A stretch of 58,945 nt of DNA from Terriglobia bacterium (GCA_020073445.1 JAIQFE010000044.1:1-58945), one strand, 5' to 3'; positions 1-9,310 are shown, counted from the stretch's first letter. Program-made: numbers and translations. The notes: generated from the letters alone by a model not told the origin.

Positions 1-256
1 ATCCTCGCGTCTCTGGAGCCGATTCAGGTTCCTGAAACAGCGATGGCTGGGTCCAAGAACCCGGTAAGAATTTAATAACAGGAGATCCGGCGCTTCAGGC
101 GTGCGTTTCGGCCCGAGGCGCCGGAATCCCCTAACTCTGAGGGGGTCAGAGTCATAGGGCTGGAAGCAGTATAGGGGCGGACGCAAAGATAGTCGATGGA
201 TTTGCGTTGATACCCGGTATTATCGTGCTTGATAACAGTCGGATAATGGAACCTCA
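1..256. other. Left-edge non-coding stretch upstream of the GntR gene
   Basis: I see no convincing gene here. Near its right end, ATTATC (219-224), GATAAC (231-236) and GATAAT (242-247) form a loosely inverted or repeated set just before the GntR start. They could be a promoter -10 or an autoregulatory operator, but no good -35 accompanies them. Confidence 0.3.
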
Positions 257-1069
257 ATGACCCGTCGAAAAGTCGACGCCATGCCGAAAACTGCGCCGGC
301 CCGAATCCCTTTAGGGCAGAAAGATCCCGGTGGATCTCAGACGGGCCGGGCCACCCTGGCTCTGCGCGAGATGTTGCTGGAAGGACATTTTCAGCCGGGC
401 GAGCGCATCCGGGAGGTGCCCCTCGCTGCGGAACTCGGCGTGTCTCGAATCCCGCTTCGGCTGGTACTCGAGCGCTTAGCGCACGAAGGCCTGCTGGCCG
501 TATTACCCACCCGTGGATTTGTCGTTCAACATTTCTCCACCGCCGATATCTATGAGGCAATCGAGTTACGCGGCTTGCTGGAAGGCATGGCAGCGCGGCT
601 CGCGGCTGAGAGATTGGTGGATTCGGGAGAAGCCGCCAAACTGCAAGCGATTAACAAAGAATTGCTGCTCCTGGTGCAGAGGCGAAAGCTGACGCTGGAA
701 TGCCTGGAGCAATACATCGATTTGAACGCTAAATTCCATGCCGAAATCCTGCGTTTGTCTCAATGCCGGATGCTCCATCGGGCCATGGAACACGTCTGTT
801 CGCTGCCCTTCGCGTCTCCCAGCGCGTTTGTAAGGCGGCAATACATCGCGCCGGAATCCTGGGAACTGTTTCACATCGCCATAGACCAGCACCGCGGGAT
901 AGTCGATGCGATCGTCAATCGCGAAGTCGCCCGGGCCGAGACGCTGTCCCAAGAACACGCTCGCGTCGCACGCCGGAATTTGGAGAGCGCGGTCAAGAAC
1001 GGCGAAATCGGCAGATTCGTCCCCGGAATGAAACTCGTCAAGCTGGAGGGGTACCATCATCCCGATTGA
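257..1069 (+). CDS. GntR-family transcriptional regulator, FCD subfamily
   Basis: Cytoplasmic DNA-binding regulator of 270 residues. A winged helix-turn-helix covers about residues 30-95, with the recognition region around SRIPLRLVLERLAHEGLL. It is followed by an all-helical FCD ligand domain starting at YEAIELRGLLEGMAARLA. The FCD metal/ligand residues are visible in order: a D/N-x-x-FH segment (LNAKFH), DQH (AIDQH) and a late EHARVARR histidine. FCD regulators usually sense small organic acids or sugars; the ligand here is unknown. ATG 257 is used; ATG 281 would only shorten an unstructured N-terminus. The gene reads toward a secreted PDLSGNW protein, but nothing shows that it controls it. 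Confidence 0.88.
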   Translation: MTRRKVDAMPKTAPARIPLGQKDPGGSQTGRATLALREMLLEGHFQPGERIREVPLAAELGVSRIPLRLVLERLAHEGLLAVLPTRGFVVQHFSTADIYEAIELRGLLEGMAARLAAERLVDSGEAAKLQAINKELLLLVQRRKLTLECLEQYIDLNAKFHAEILRLSQCRMLHRAMEHVCSLPFASPSAFVRRQYIAPESWELFHIAIDQHRGIVDAIVNREVARAETLSQEHARVARRNLESAVKNGEIGRFVPGMKLVKLEGYHHPD

Positions 1070-1075
1070 TATAAT
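1070..1075 (+). promoter_or_regulatory. Candidate -10 box (TATAAT) for the 1175 gene
   Basis: A perfect TATAAT lies just after the GntR stop, about 100 bases before the next start codon. No recognisable -35 sits 17 bases upstream, so it is tentative. Confidence 0.3.
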
Positions 1076-1174
1076 GTATCAGGATGTCTCCATCGACTCT
1101 CCGTTCGACTGAGGCTATCCTAAATCCGGCGGGCGTATTGTGCCTCCGCACCTTCCAAACGCTCAAGGGGGCTT

Positions 1175-1990
1175 ATGAATATGATAGATTTCCACTTCCG
1201 AAAGGCACCGGTGATCGGGCTGGCTGCGCTTTTGCTCGGCGGCTCGAGTTTAGTTCTGGCGCAGGCCGGTGGCGCTTCCGCTGCCGCCTCAACGCCTCAG
1301 CCTGCCGCTGCTAAGCCAAAGCCCAACTGGCCGCCGGAAGGTCCCACGCCGCGAACCGCGGACGGGAAGCCGGACCTGTCCGGCAACTGGACCCCCAATG
1401 CTATTCGTGAGAACGTCGATCTGGCAGCCGTATTAGCCGCGGCAGGAACGCCTATCCCGATGCTGCCTGAAGCCGCCAAGATTCACCAGGAGCGCCACGA
1501 TAATTTGAGCAAGGGCGATCCGGAGTCCTACTGCTTACCGCCCGGCGTGCCGCGCATGAGCACGACGCCGTATCCCTGGACCATCGTTCAGACGCCGCAG
1601 CTCATCGTGATTGTCTACGAAGGCGGGGCGCACATTTGGCGCAAAATCTTCATGGACGGACGTCCGCACGATCCGAAAGTCGAGTACACCTGGCTGGGCG
1701 ACTCCATCGGACATTGGGAAGGCGATACGCTGGTCGTCGAGACGGTCGGGCAGAACGACATCAGCTGGCTGGATGAGGGCGGCACCCCGCACTCCGCCGA
1801 CATGAAGGTGACGGAGCGCATCCGGCGCCCCGATCTCGGCCATCTGGAAATCGAGCACACGATCGACGATCCGAAGACCTTCTCGAAGCCCTGGAAGTTT
1901 ACGACGCACCCGAGCCTGCTGCGCGGTGAGCTGATCGAGTACATCTGCCAGGAAAACAACAAAGACATCCAGCACATGGTCGGGAAGTAA
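1175..1990 (+). CDS. Secreted PDLSGNW-family protein of unknown function
   Basis: 271 residues with a Sec signal (hydrophobic about 12-29, LAQ/A cleavage) and then an Ala/Pro-rich linker. The mature part opens with RTADGKPDLSGNW (about 60-72) and continues with the signatures of a family seen repeatedly in this window: QTPQLIVIVYE, FMDGRP, GHWEGDTLVVET, a WLDxxGxPHS stretch, TERIRRPDLGHLEIE and DDPKTFSKPW. No catalytic site is evident. A strong Shine-Dalgarno (AAGGGGG) precedes ATG 1175. Such genes recur beside quinoprotein dehydrogenases in acidobacteria, and one lies 1.1 kb downstream. The function is unknown; an extracytoplasmic carbohydrate-related role would be a guess. Confidence 0.8.
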   Translation: MNMIDFHFRKAPVIGLAALLLGGSSLVLAQAGGASAAASTPQPAAAKPKPNWPPEGPTPRTADGKPDLSGNWTPNAIRENVDLAAVLAAAGTPIPMLPEAAKIHQERHDNLSKGDPESYCLPPGVPRMSTTPYPWTIVQTPQLIVIVYEGGAHIWRKIFMDGRPHDPKVEYTWLGDSIGHWEGDTLVVETVGQNDISWLDEGGTPHSADMKVTERIRRPDLGHLEIEHTIDDPKTFSKPWKFTTHPSLLRGELIEYICQENNKDIQHMVGK

Positions 1991-2023
1991 TCCCGCCCGC
2001 GCTGCGTAATCACTTCAGTTGAA

Positions 2024-2053
2024 CCGCTGTCAGCGCTGAGCCGCTGACAGCGG
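2024..2053 (+). terminator. Perfect 11-bp inverted repeat after the 1175 gene
   Basis: Arms CCGCTGTCAGC (2024-2034) and GCTGACAGCGG (2043-2053) are perfectly complementary around an 8-base loop, 33 bases after the stop at 1990. No T-run follows, so it may be an unusual terminator, an mRNA 3' stabiliser, or an operator for the 2125 gene, whose likely -10 (TATACT, 2076-2081) lies just downstream. Confidence 0.4.
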
Positions 2054-2124
2054 ACGTCATTAGCTCGCCCCGAGTTATACTCTCTTTTCCACCTGGGACA
2101 CGACTCCGGGAAACGAGGAGGCTT

Positions 2125-3126
2125 ATGAGGATCGCTCTTGGCTTGCTGGCGGCCGCTTTCACTCTCGCGGCTCAGAATGCAAACGATATTCCCGATGCGC
2201 ACTTCGCGGCCGCGAAAGCCGCGGCTGGCGAGGATTTTCAGAATCTGTTGAACTTCCAATGCTACGGGCCGGGCCCGGGAGGCCAGCGAACACCGCCTGG
2301 TGCGGCGTCCGCAGCGCAACCTGGTCAAGGCGCGGGTCGAGGTGCCGGCCGTGGTGGCGGGCGCGCCGCCGGGCCGCCCGACCGGTCAACCTGGTATGCC
2401 GAACCCGTGAAGGTTTTCGACAACCTGTACTTCTTCGGCCAGTCCGAGTACGCCGTGTGGGCCATCACGACGTCGCAGGGCATCATCGTGCTCGACACCA
2501 TCTTTGACTATTCGGTCGAAGAGGAAGTGGTGAACGGGATGAAGAAGCTGGGTTTGGATCCGGCCAATATCAAGTACGCCATCGTCAGCCACGCTCATCC
2601 CGATCATGACGGGGGCGCGAAGTTTCTTCAGGATCATTATGGTACGCGAGTCATCATGTCGCCGGCGGACTGGGACGTGCTCGATAAGAGAACCAACGGC
2701 ACGAAGCCCAAGCGCGACATGGAAGCGACCGACGGCCAAAAACTGACTCTCGGCGACACCACCGTGACGCTTTACATCACGCCGGGTCATACGCCGGGCA
2801 CCATCTCCAGTGTCTTCCCGGTGAAGGACAACGGGACGACGCACGTTGCGGCTCTCTGGGGCGGAGTAGGACTCAACTCGGACCGGCCATCGCTGCAGAA
2901 CTACATCCGGTCGGATCAGCGATTCGCCGGCATCGTGAAGGAGGCGGAAGCGGACATCATCCTTGCCAACCACACGGATTGGGACGGGTCTAAGATCAAC
3001 TTGCCGATGCTGGCTCATCGCGCGCCCGGCAGTCGGAATCCCTACATCGTGGGCAATGCCAAGGTCCTGAACTTCCTGAAGGTCGCCGAAGAATGCGCCA
3101 CGGCGCGCATGCCCGCGGCGAACTAG
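2125..3126 (+). CDS. Secreted metallo-beta-lactamase-fold hydrolase
   Basis: 333 residues with a short Sec signal (about 1-17, LAAQ). A Gly/Pro/Arg-rich low-complexity stretch (about 50-90) precedes the MBL domain. The metal site is intact: HAHPDHDGG at about residues 155-163, ITPGHTPG near 220 with the third histidine, and a C-terminal NHTD. The HxHxDH arrangement with GHTPG resembles subclass B3 beta-lactamases, but most acidobacterial members of this superfamily have no proven antibiotic substrate. A strong ribosome site (GAGGAGG) precedes ATG 2125. It converges tail to tail (9 bases) with a PQQ dehydrogenase. Confidence 0.85.
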   Translation: MRIALGLLAAAFTLAAQNANDIPDAHFAAAKAAAGEDFQNLLNFQCYGPGPGGQRTPPGAASAAQPGQGAGRGAGRGGGRAAGPPDRSTWYAEPVKVFDNLYFFGQSEYAVWAITTSQGIIVLDTIFDYSVEEEVVNGMKKLGLDPANIKYAIVSHAHPDHDGGAKFLQDHYGTRVIMSPADWDVLDKRTNGTKPKRDMEATDGQKLTLGDTTVTLYITPGHTPGTISSVFPVKDNGTTHVAALWGGVGLNSDRPSLQNYIRSDQRFAGIVKEAEADIILANHTDWDGSKINLPMLAHRAPGSRNPYIVGNAKVLNFLKVAEECATARMPAAN

Positions 3127-3135
3127 CGAAACAGC

Positions 3136-5085
3136 CTAGGGCAGGGAATACACGACGAGCGACTGGCTGTCTTTAGGAGCGCCATTCTGGGGGGCTCCGC
3201 TTGCCGCGATAATCGCGACGTATTGTTTGCCGTTCTTACCCTGATAGGTGATGGGCACCGCTGTCGAAGTGTAGGGCAGTTTGGTGACCCACAATTCCTT
3301 GCCGGTTTTGGAGTCAAACGCCCGGAGCCGGGCGTCTCTGGTTGCTCCGACAAATACCAGGCCTCCCGCCGTGACGATGGGTCCGGCGCTGTTTGCCGAT
3401 CCCGCCAGTTGCTTGCCCTCAGGCAAGCTCTCGACGAGTCCCAGGGGAACCTGCCACGCGAAGTCGCCTGTATTCGCGTTGACCGCGATCAGGCGGCCCC
3501 AGGGCGGCCGGAAGCAGGGCAGGTTGGCCACCGTGCGGCCGCTCGCATCTTTGACCGGCGCGTTGAAACCGAAACCTCGCGGTCCGCCCCGCACGTACTC
3601 TACCAGGCCCTCCGTGTTTCCGGGCGTGTACTTGGGATTCTTCTCCATCCAGCCTGTCCCCGGACTGTCTTTCGTCGCGAGAAAGACGTAGCCCAGTTTC
3701 GGATCCGTGGCCGTGCCGCCCCAGTTCACACCTCCATCCAAACCAGGAAAGTTGATGGCGGGCTTCGTGTCGGCGCCTTCGGCGTGATAGGGCCATGGAG
3801 TGTAAGGACCCGCGTTGTAAGGCTGCCACTTGTCGTACCATTCCTGGCAAGCCTGGGCGTGCTCCGGAGTGGTGTCCGCCGCTCTCACTAGGTCATCCTT
3901 GGTGAAGCTGACGCGCGCGATGGGAGGAGGCTTCACGGGAATGGGCTGCGTGGGCGAATAGTGCTCGCCGGGTACGTCGCCTTGAGCGACCGGACGCTCC
4001 TCGACACCGAACACCGGCTTACCGGTGGTGCGGTCGAGGATGAACATGTAGCCGATCTTGCCGACTTGCGCCAACGCCGGGATCTTCTTGCCATCCTTCA
4101 CGATATCGACCAGTCCGGGGGCCGGAGGCAGGTTGTAATCCCAGAGCTCATGATGGACGGTCTGAAAGAACCACTTCATCCTTCCGGTTTCGGCGTCCAG
4201 GGCAACCACGGAATCGCCGAACAGATTATTGCCGGGGCGATCGCCGCCATAAAAGTTCGCGCCCGGTTCGCTGACCGGCAAATAGAGGATGCCGCGCTGT
4301 TCATCTACGGTCAGAGCGAACGACCAGACGTTGTTGCCGGTGCGATTTTTCCAGCTGTCGTTTCCCCATGTATCGTTGCCCAGTTCACCCGGGCGAGGTA
4401 TCGTGTGGAACTCCCAAAGCTGTTTGCCTGTTCGAGCGTCGTATGCGTGGGTATCGCCGCGCTGACCACCGGCCTGATCCAGCGCCGGATTGATGTGGCG
4501 CTCGCCCGGCCCATAGAAGTTGGTCCCGAGCAGAATGAGGTTCTTGTAAATGGTGGGAGCGCCCGCGTAGGCGACCTCCAGATCAACCTCGCCTTCCCGT
4601 CCGAAGCCCGGATCGATTTTCCCGGTGTTCGCATTCAGGCCCACCATCTTGTGGCCGGTGGTGAAGATCACGCGGGGCGGATTGTTGCGATCTCCGGGCC
4701 AGTAAGCCAACCCGCGCTGAGAGGCGAGGCCCGTCTTCAGCTCGTAGCGCCAGAGCTCTTTTCCCGTTTCTGGATCCAGCGCGACCACGCGGTTTCCAGC
4801 CGGCGTGTACAGCACACCGTTGACCACGATGGGGGTTATTTCTTGAAAGATTTCCGCAGGACTGGACGACGTTAGGGCCTTGTCTTCCGGCTGCAGCCGG
4901 TACGCCCAGGCTTGCGTCAGCTTCGTTACGTTGGCGGTGTTGATCTGCGTCAATGGCGAGTAGCGGGTACTGGCCAGGTCGCGGTTGTACATCGGCCAAT
5001 CGGCTGCCGGCGCGGCTTTTGACTGTGCGAAAAGCGCGGGCACTCCGGCGCAACAAAATCCAATAACGATCCACTTCGAGAGCAT
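3136..5085 (-). CDS. Exported PQQ-dependent dehydrogenase (quinoprotein beta-propeller)
   Basis: 649 residues: a Sec signal, then an eight-bladed propeller. It starts with the typical DWPMYNRDLASTRYSPL followed by INTANVTKLTQAW, and the blades show repeated GxxLYxP...ALDxxTGKxLW docking motifs. HHELWDYNLPPAP carries the Asp expected to act as base at the PQQ site. No haem motif is fused, so electrons must go to a separate cytochrome. The type resembles quinoprotein glucose/alcohol dehydrogenases; the substrate cannot be read from sequence. ATG 5085 has GAGGA upstream, and a TATAGT -10 lies on the minus strand at 5116-5121. It is transcribed separately from the TetR gene behind it. Confidence 0.85.
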   Translation of the reverse strand: MLSKWIVIGFCCAGVPALFAQSKAAPAADWPMYNRDLASTRYSPLTQINTANVTKLTQAWAYRLQPEDKALTSSSPAEIFQEITPIVVNGVLYTPAGNRVVALDPETGKELWRYELKTGLASQRGLAYWPGDRNNPPRVIFTTGHKMVGLNANTGKIDPGFGREGEVDLEVAYAGAPTIYKNLILLGTNFYGPGERHINPALDQAGGQRGDTHAYDARTGKQLWEFHTIPRPGELGNDTWGNDSWKNRTGNNVWSFALTVDEQRGILYLPVSEPGANFYGGDRPGNNLFGDSVVALDAETGRMKWFFQTVHHELWDYNLPPAPGLVDIVKDGKKIPALAQVGKIGYMFILDRTTGKPVFGVEERPVAQGDVPGEHYSPTQPIPVKPPPIARVSFTKDDLVRAADTTPEHAQACQEWYDKWQPYNAGPYTPWPYHAEGADTKPAINFPGLDGGVNWGGTATDPKLGYVFLATKDSPGTGWMEKNPKYTPGNTEGLVEYVRGGPRGFGFNAPVKDASGRTVANLPCFRPPWGRLIAVNANTGDFAWQVPLGLVESLPEGKQLAGSANSAGPIVTAGGLVFVGATRDARLRAFDSKTGKELWVTKLPYTSTAVPITYQGKNGKQYVAIIAASGAPQNGAPKDSQSLVVYSLP

Positions 5086-5137
5086 GGTTGAAATCCTCGG
5101 CGGTTCTCAGAGTCCACTATAACAATGCGTGAGCCGC

Positions 5138-5812
5138 TCAATGGACATTTTCCCGCTTGAGATACGCCAAAGAGAACTCGGTGATGTGGTTTACAATCAG
5201 CTCCCGGTGTGCCGGGCTCATCTTCATCATCTCCGGCCATAGCAGCCCCAGTACCGGTTTGGCGTGAGCGAAATGCGCCACCTGCCCGAGGATGCTGTGG
5301 ACACACAACCGTGTCCGCTGGTGACTTGCAGGCAGTCCTAGAATTGCGCCGACGATCTCGCGCAGGCGGTCATACACGGGCCGCATCACCACATCCACCA
5401 CGCGAGAGGTTGCCTCACTGGGCCGTATGAATTCGTTCAGCATCAATCGGAATCGAAGATCGGCCTGTTCGCCGGTTTCAAACGCTCGCTCCATCATCGC
5501 GCCGATCATAAAACGGAGGGCGTCGGCGGGCTGGGCCGTTGCGGGCGGAAGACCTAATCGGACGCCGCCGCGGCCGGGCTGCAGCGAAAATCGAAGCACT
5601 TCCGTGTACAACTCCAGTTTGTCGCCGAAGTGGTAGTTGACCAGCGCGATATTAGCTCCGGCTCGTTCGCAAATCTGGCGGACCGTCGCGTCCTGGTAGC
5701 CATGCTCGGCAAACACTCTTGCGGCGGCCTTCAGCAAGCGGATTCGCGTGCCGTCGGCGCCTCCGGCCGGACGTCCCGGCGGGGTGCGCTTGGTGGACAG
5801 CCGCGCGATCAA
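5138..5812 (-). CDS. TetR-family repressor, last gene of the ABC exporter operon
   Basis: 224 residues. The N-terminal helix-turn-helix is classic: RLLKAAARVFAEHGYQDATV, then ICERAGANIALVNYHFGDK. The C-terminal ligand domain resembles the CecR/DUF1956 type (FRLMLNEFIRPSE, then a long helical tail). It appears to start at TTG 5812, two bases after the stop of the ABC subunit at 5815, and no ATG is available before the HTH. Position and a palindrome at the operon promoter (9355-9372) indicate that it represses its own exporter operon until a drug-like ligand binds. Confidence 0.87.
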   Translation of the reverse strand: MIARLSTKRTPPGRPAGGADGTRIRLLKAAARVFAEHGYQDATVRQICERAGANIALVNYHFGDKLELYTEVLRFSLQPGRGGVRLGLPPATAQPADALRFMIGAMMERAFETGEQADLRFRLMLNEFIRPSEATSRVVDVVMRPVYDRLREIVGAILGLPASHQRTRLCVHSILGQVAHFAHAKPVLGLLWPEMMKMSPAHRELIVNHITEFSLAYLKRENVH

Positions 5813-5814
5813 AT

Positions 5815-7572
5815 TTAGCTCGCTCTCTTCTCGTGGAGCAGCATATCTAACGCGTGCTCCATGGAACCAGCCAAAGCAACCTCTCCGGAGTTGACGAAAA
5901 AGATCTGGTCCACGTTGTCGATGGTGTTCAGGCGGTGCGCGATGATCACCTTCGTGGTTTCTGGAGGCAGCTTCTTTAGGATTTCTTCCAGCAGTTGTTC
6001 GGTTACGGTGTCGATGTTGGCGGTGGCTTCGTCCAGAATCAGCAACTCCGGTTTTCGCAAGGCCGCGCGCATGAACGCGATGAGCTGTTTCTGCCCAAGA
6101 CTGATGCTGTTGCCGCTGCTCGCCACCTTCGTGTCCAGACCCTCGGGGAACCGGGACAGCAGGGTTGAAAGACCGGACTTCTCGAGGTCCGCGGCTAATT
6201 CCGGAGTCGAGTGGTTGGCGTATTCCTCGTTTCCGTACACGATGTTCTCCCGCACGGAGCCGGTAAAGAGGAACGGCTCTTGCGGAATGACGCCTACCTT
6301 GCGCGCGCGCTCCACCGGAGCAATCGATCGGATATCTTGTCCGTTCAGAAATACTGATCCCTCGGTTGGGTCGTACAGACGGGCCATCAAAGACGCAGTG
6401 GTGGTCTTGCCTCCTCCGGTCGGCCCGACGAGGGCGTAGGATCTTCCTCTTTCCAACTGAAGATTCACGCCTCGGAGAACTTCCTTGCCGCCGGAATATG
6501 TGAAATGCACATTCCGGAATTCCAGGACGGATTCCGAATCAGCTGGCGCGGCACTAACCACCGGAAGATTCGATTCCAGCGAAAGCATCTCCGAGATGCG
6601 ATCCAGAGCGGCCAGGGCGAGCTGGAAGGATGACCAGACCGTCGCAAGCTGGCGCATGGGGCCATAGAAGCTGTTGACGTAGAGCAGGAATCCGACCAGA
6701 AGGCCAACCGTCAGCTGGCCCGAGCCGATGAGAATAATCCCGTAGGCCACCACCAAGAGCTGCGCGAGGTGATTCGAGAAACCGTACATCGGCATGAAGA
6801 TGTTGTTCGCGAATCCCGCCGATACGGAAGCCCCATAGTTGGCGTCGTTGGCGGTCTTAAACTTCTGCTGGAAGTAATCCATCCGGTGGAAGGCCACGAT
6901 CACTTTGAAGTTATGCAGGCTCTCCTGAACCTCCGAACTCAGTCCACCGAGGCTTTGCAGGCTCTTGAGATTCTTGCGTTTCACCCATCCCGACGAGAAT
7001 TTCGTGACAACAAACACACCGAAGGCGGGCAACAGAGCCGCGATTCCCATTCGAATGTTGAGCGACAGGACGAAGACCGCCGCACCGGTCATCAGGAACA
7101 GGCTCCCGACGAACTGCATGAGCGCCTGGCCCACGAACTGGTTCAGCTTGTCCGTATCGTTGTTCACCCGCGAGATCAGATCTCCGGCCTTGTTCTCGGT
7201 AAAGAAGGCCAGCGGCAGTTCCTGAAGCTTCGTGAACAGAGTGTTTCGCAGACCGTACAGGATCCGGCGTCCGACGCCGCCCATGGTCCGGATCTGCGTA
7301 TAACTGCCCACAATCCCGACCAGATACACGGCAAGCAGAACCAAGGAAGAACGCAGCAAGCCCTGCGTGTCTTTCAAGCGCACATAGGTATCGATCGCCC
7401 GCCCGATGATCACCGGAGCCACCAGGGTCGCGCCCGAACTGGTCAGCATCGCGATGACGGCCACGATGATATAAGGCCGTTCTTCGGCGATTAGCGGAAG
7501 AAAGCGCTTGACTGCGGTTCGCAGCGAACTTTTGGAGCCGAAGGGTTTTGTGTTCTCAAGCTTGTACTTCAT
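5815..7572 (-). CDS. ABC exporter half-transporter B (heterodimer subunit)
   Basis: 585 residues: six transmembrane helices (about 30-320) of the type-1 exporter fold, then an ATPase domain with Walker A GPTGGGKTT near residue 382, Q-loop, signature near 490, Walker B LLILDEATANID near 508 and H-loop IIAHRL. Walker B keeps the catalytic Glu and the H-loop its His. The signature reads ISLGQKQ instead of LSGGQ, the usual deviation in the partner of a degenerate site. It overlaps the upstream subunit by 17 bases, implying coupled translation. Together they should form an inner-membrane multidrug/lipid exporter of the BmrCD or TM287/288 kind. Confidence 0.9.
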   Translation of the reverse strand: MKYKLENTKPFGSKSSLRTAVKRFLPLIAEERPYIIVAVIAMLTSSGATLVAPVIIGRAIDTYVRLKDTQGLLRSSLVLLAVYLVGIVGSYTQIRTMGGVGRRILYGLRNTLFTKLQELPLAFFTENKAGDLISRVNNDTDKLNQFVGQALMQFVGSLFLMTGAAVFVLSLNIRMGIAALLPAFGVFVVTKFSSGWVKRKNLKSLQSLGGLSSEVQESLHNFKVIVAFHRMDYFQQKFKTANDANYGASVSAGFANNIFMPMYGFSNHLAQLLVVAYGIILIGSGQLTVGLLVGFLLYVNSFYGPMRQLATVWSSFQLALAALDRISEMLSLESNLPVVSAAPADSESVLEFRNVHFTYSGGKEVLRGVNLQLERGRSYALVGPTGGGKTTTASLMARLYDPTEGSVFLNGQDIRSIAPVERARKVGVIPQEPFLFTGSVRENIVYGNEEYANHSTPELAADLEKSGLSTLLSRFPEGLDTKVASSGNSISLGQKQLIAFMRAALRKPELLILDEATANIDTVTEQLLEEILKKLPPETTKVIIAHRLNTIDNVDQIFFVNSGEVALAGSMEHALDMLLHEKRAS

Positions 7573-9310
7573 AGTGACTCGTGCTCCGCTGCGAATCGTA
7601 GATCTGTACGTATTCCGGGGAAGTCTCCATCAGTGTGGCGTGCGTTCCTGTGGCCAAGACCTCTCCTTCCATCAAAAGGACAATCTGATCGTAGTTCTCA
7701 ACCGACGCGATCTTCTGCGTCACGGAGATCAGGGTGATGCCCGGGTATTGTTCTTGAATGTTCTTGAGGATCGCGCTTTCCGTTGTGGCGTCGACCCGGG
7801 CGGTGAAGTCGTCGAGCAATAGCACTTTGGGGTTAAGCGCCAGCGCCCGCGCCAGCATCACGCGCTGCTTCTGCCCGCCGGACAAACTGCTGCCCCGCTC
7901 CGAGACCACTGTGTCGAGCCCCTGCGGCAGCGTACCGATAAAATCGTGGAGCTCGGCCGCGTCGATCGCGCGCTTCAAATCCTCGTCCGTGGCCGTCTCG
8001 CTGAACGCAAGGTTCTCCCGCAGCGTCATATTGAACAGGATGCTGTCTTGAAAAACGAATCCGACTTGCCGGTGCAGGGCCTCCTTGTCGTAGGATTCGA
8101 GCGGTTCCCCGTCGTAGGTCACGTTTCCCGACGAGGGCTGAAGCAGGCCGATCAAGACATACAGCATCTGCGTCTTGCCGGCCGCCGTAGGCCCGATGAT
8201 CGCGGTTTTGGTGCCGGCTTTGGCCGAAAAAGAGACGTTCTTGAGCGCCTGCTTGTCGCCGAACGCGACGGACACGTTGTTCATCGCGATCTCGCCGCGT
8301 ATGGGATGCCGAAGGGTCCCGGTCTTTGGCTCTTCCTGCGCCAACAGTACTGCGCTCAAGCGCATGTAGGATGCGCTGGCCTGGGCGATGACGTTGCTCA
8401 TGAATCCCAGCAGAATGATCGGGAAAATCAGGATCGCGAGGTACGTGTTGAAGGCGGTGAAATCGCCCAGGGTCATGCTGCCGGATATCACGAAGCGCCC
8501 GCCCAACAAGAGGATGATGATCGTGGCCAGATTGACGGCCAGCGTAATGGCGGGGATCATGCCGGACATGATGCGCAGGATGCTGAGACCGACCTCTTTT
8601 GCCTCCGTGTTCGCCGTTTTGAACTTCTGATATTCGAGATCCTGGGAGGTCAGGATACGAATCAGCATGGCCCCGAGGATGCTCTCGTTAATCACGCGGT
8701 TTAACCAGTCGATGGCTTCCTGGCCCTTCCGGAAGAGCACCCGCACCTGTTTCAAGGCGAAATAGAAGGTCCCGCCGACCACGGGGACGACGCCGAGCAC
8801 GCTCAGTCCTAAGCGCCAGTCGATCGTCAGCAGCATGATGCTGGAGCCGATAATCAGGAAAATCGACGCAATGATGGAGGCCACGGCCTGGGACACGAAC
8901 AGCTTGACACCGTCTACGTCGGACGTGAGATTGGTCAGGAGTTTTGCCGGTGTGAGTTTTTCGACCGCGCTATAGGATTGCAGCGCGATTTTGCCCGCGA
9001 GCCGCGTCCGCAGGTCTTTCGCGACGCGCTCTGAGGCATAGGTCTGCGCGACACTCTGGAGATAGCTAAACGCGAAGACGAAGAATGCCACGACGAAAAA
9101 CTGCAGTACGAACGTTGAGAGGACGAATGCCTGCTGCGTGTAGGCATCGATCGCGTGGGAGATCAGCTTGGGCACAACCAGATTGAGCGCATTGCCCGCG
9201 ATGGTCAAACCCACCAGAGTCGCGATCAGCGGCCGGTAGGGCGTCAAAAGGGCGAACATTCCTGCCCCGGGCGGAGGTTTCCTGTGTGTTCCGGCTACTT
9301 GCGGATTCAT
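7556..9310 (-). CDS. ABC exporter half-transporter A with degenerate ATP site
   Basis: 584 residues with six transmembrane helices and an ATPase domain: Walker A GPTAAGKTQ near residue 370, canonical signature LSGGQKQR near 475, Walker B VLLLDDFTARVD near 497. The catalytic Glu is replaced by Asp (LLLDD-F) and the switch His by Gln (SVTQKIAS instead of IAHRL). These two changes mark the non-hydrolysing site of heterodimeric exporters, matching the altered signature of subunit B. It is the first gene of the three-gene operon; ATG 9310 has GGGGA upstream. The substrate is unknown. Confidence 0.9.
   Translation of the reverse strand: MNPQVAGTHRKPPPGAGMFALLTPYRPLIATLVGLTIAGNALNLVVPKLISHAIDAYTQQAFVLSTFVLQFFVVAFFVFAFSYLQSVAQTYASERVAKDLRTRLAGKIALQSYSAVEKLTPAKLLTNLTSDVDGVKLFVSQAVASIIASIFLIIGSSIMLLTIDWRLGLSVLGVVPVVGGTFYFALKQVRVLFRKGQEAIDWLNRVINESILGAMLIRILTSQDLEYQKFKTANTEAKEVGLSILRIMSGMIPAITLAVNLATIIILLLGGRFVISGSMTLGDFTAFNTYLAILIFPIILLGFMSNVIAQASASYMRLSAVLLAQEEPKTGTLRHPIRGEIAMNNVSVAFGDKQALKNVSFSAKAGTKTAIIGPTAAGKTQMLYVLIGLLQPSSGNVTYDGEPLESYDKEALHRQVGFVFQDSILFNMTLRENLAFSETATDEDLKRAIDAAELHDFIGTLPQGLDTVVSERGSSLSGGQKQRVMLARALALNPKVLLLDDFTARVDATTESAILKNIQEQYPGITLISVTQKIASVENYDQIVLLMEGEVLATGTHATLMETSPEYVQIYDSQRSTSHYEVQA

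Noticed and set aside
1084-1314. Short plus-strand frame before the 1175 gene
   Set aside because: It overlaps the start of the well-supported secreted protein and has no coding character.
2125-3126. Secreted MBL protein as a true beta-lactamase resistance gene
   Set aside because: The HxHxDH and GHTPG motifs fit many hydrolases; there is no B3-specific evidence beyond the fold, so only the fold is called.
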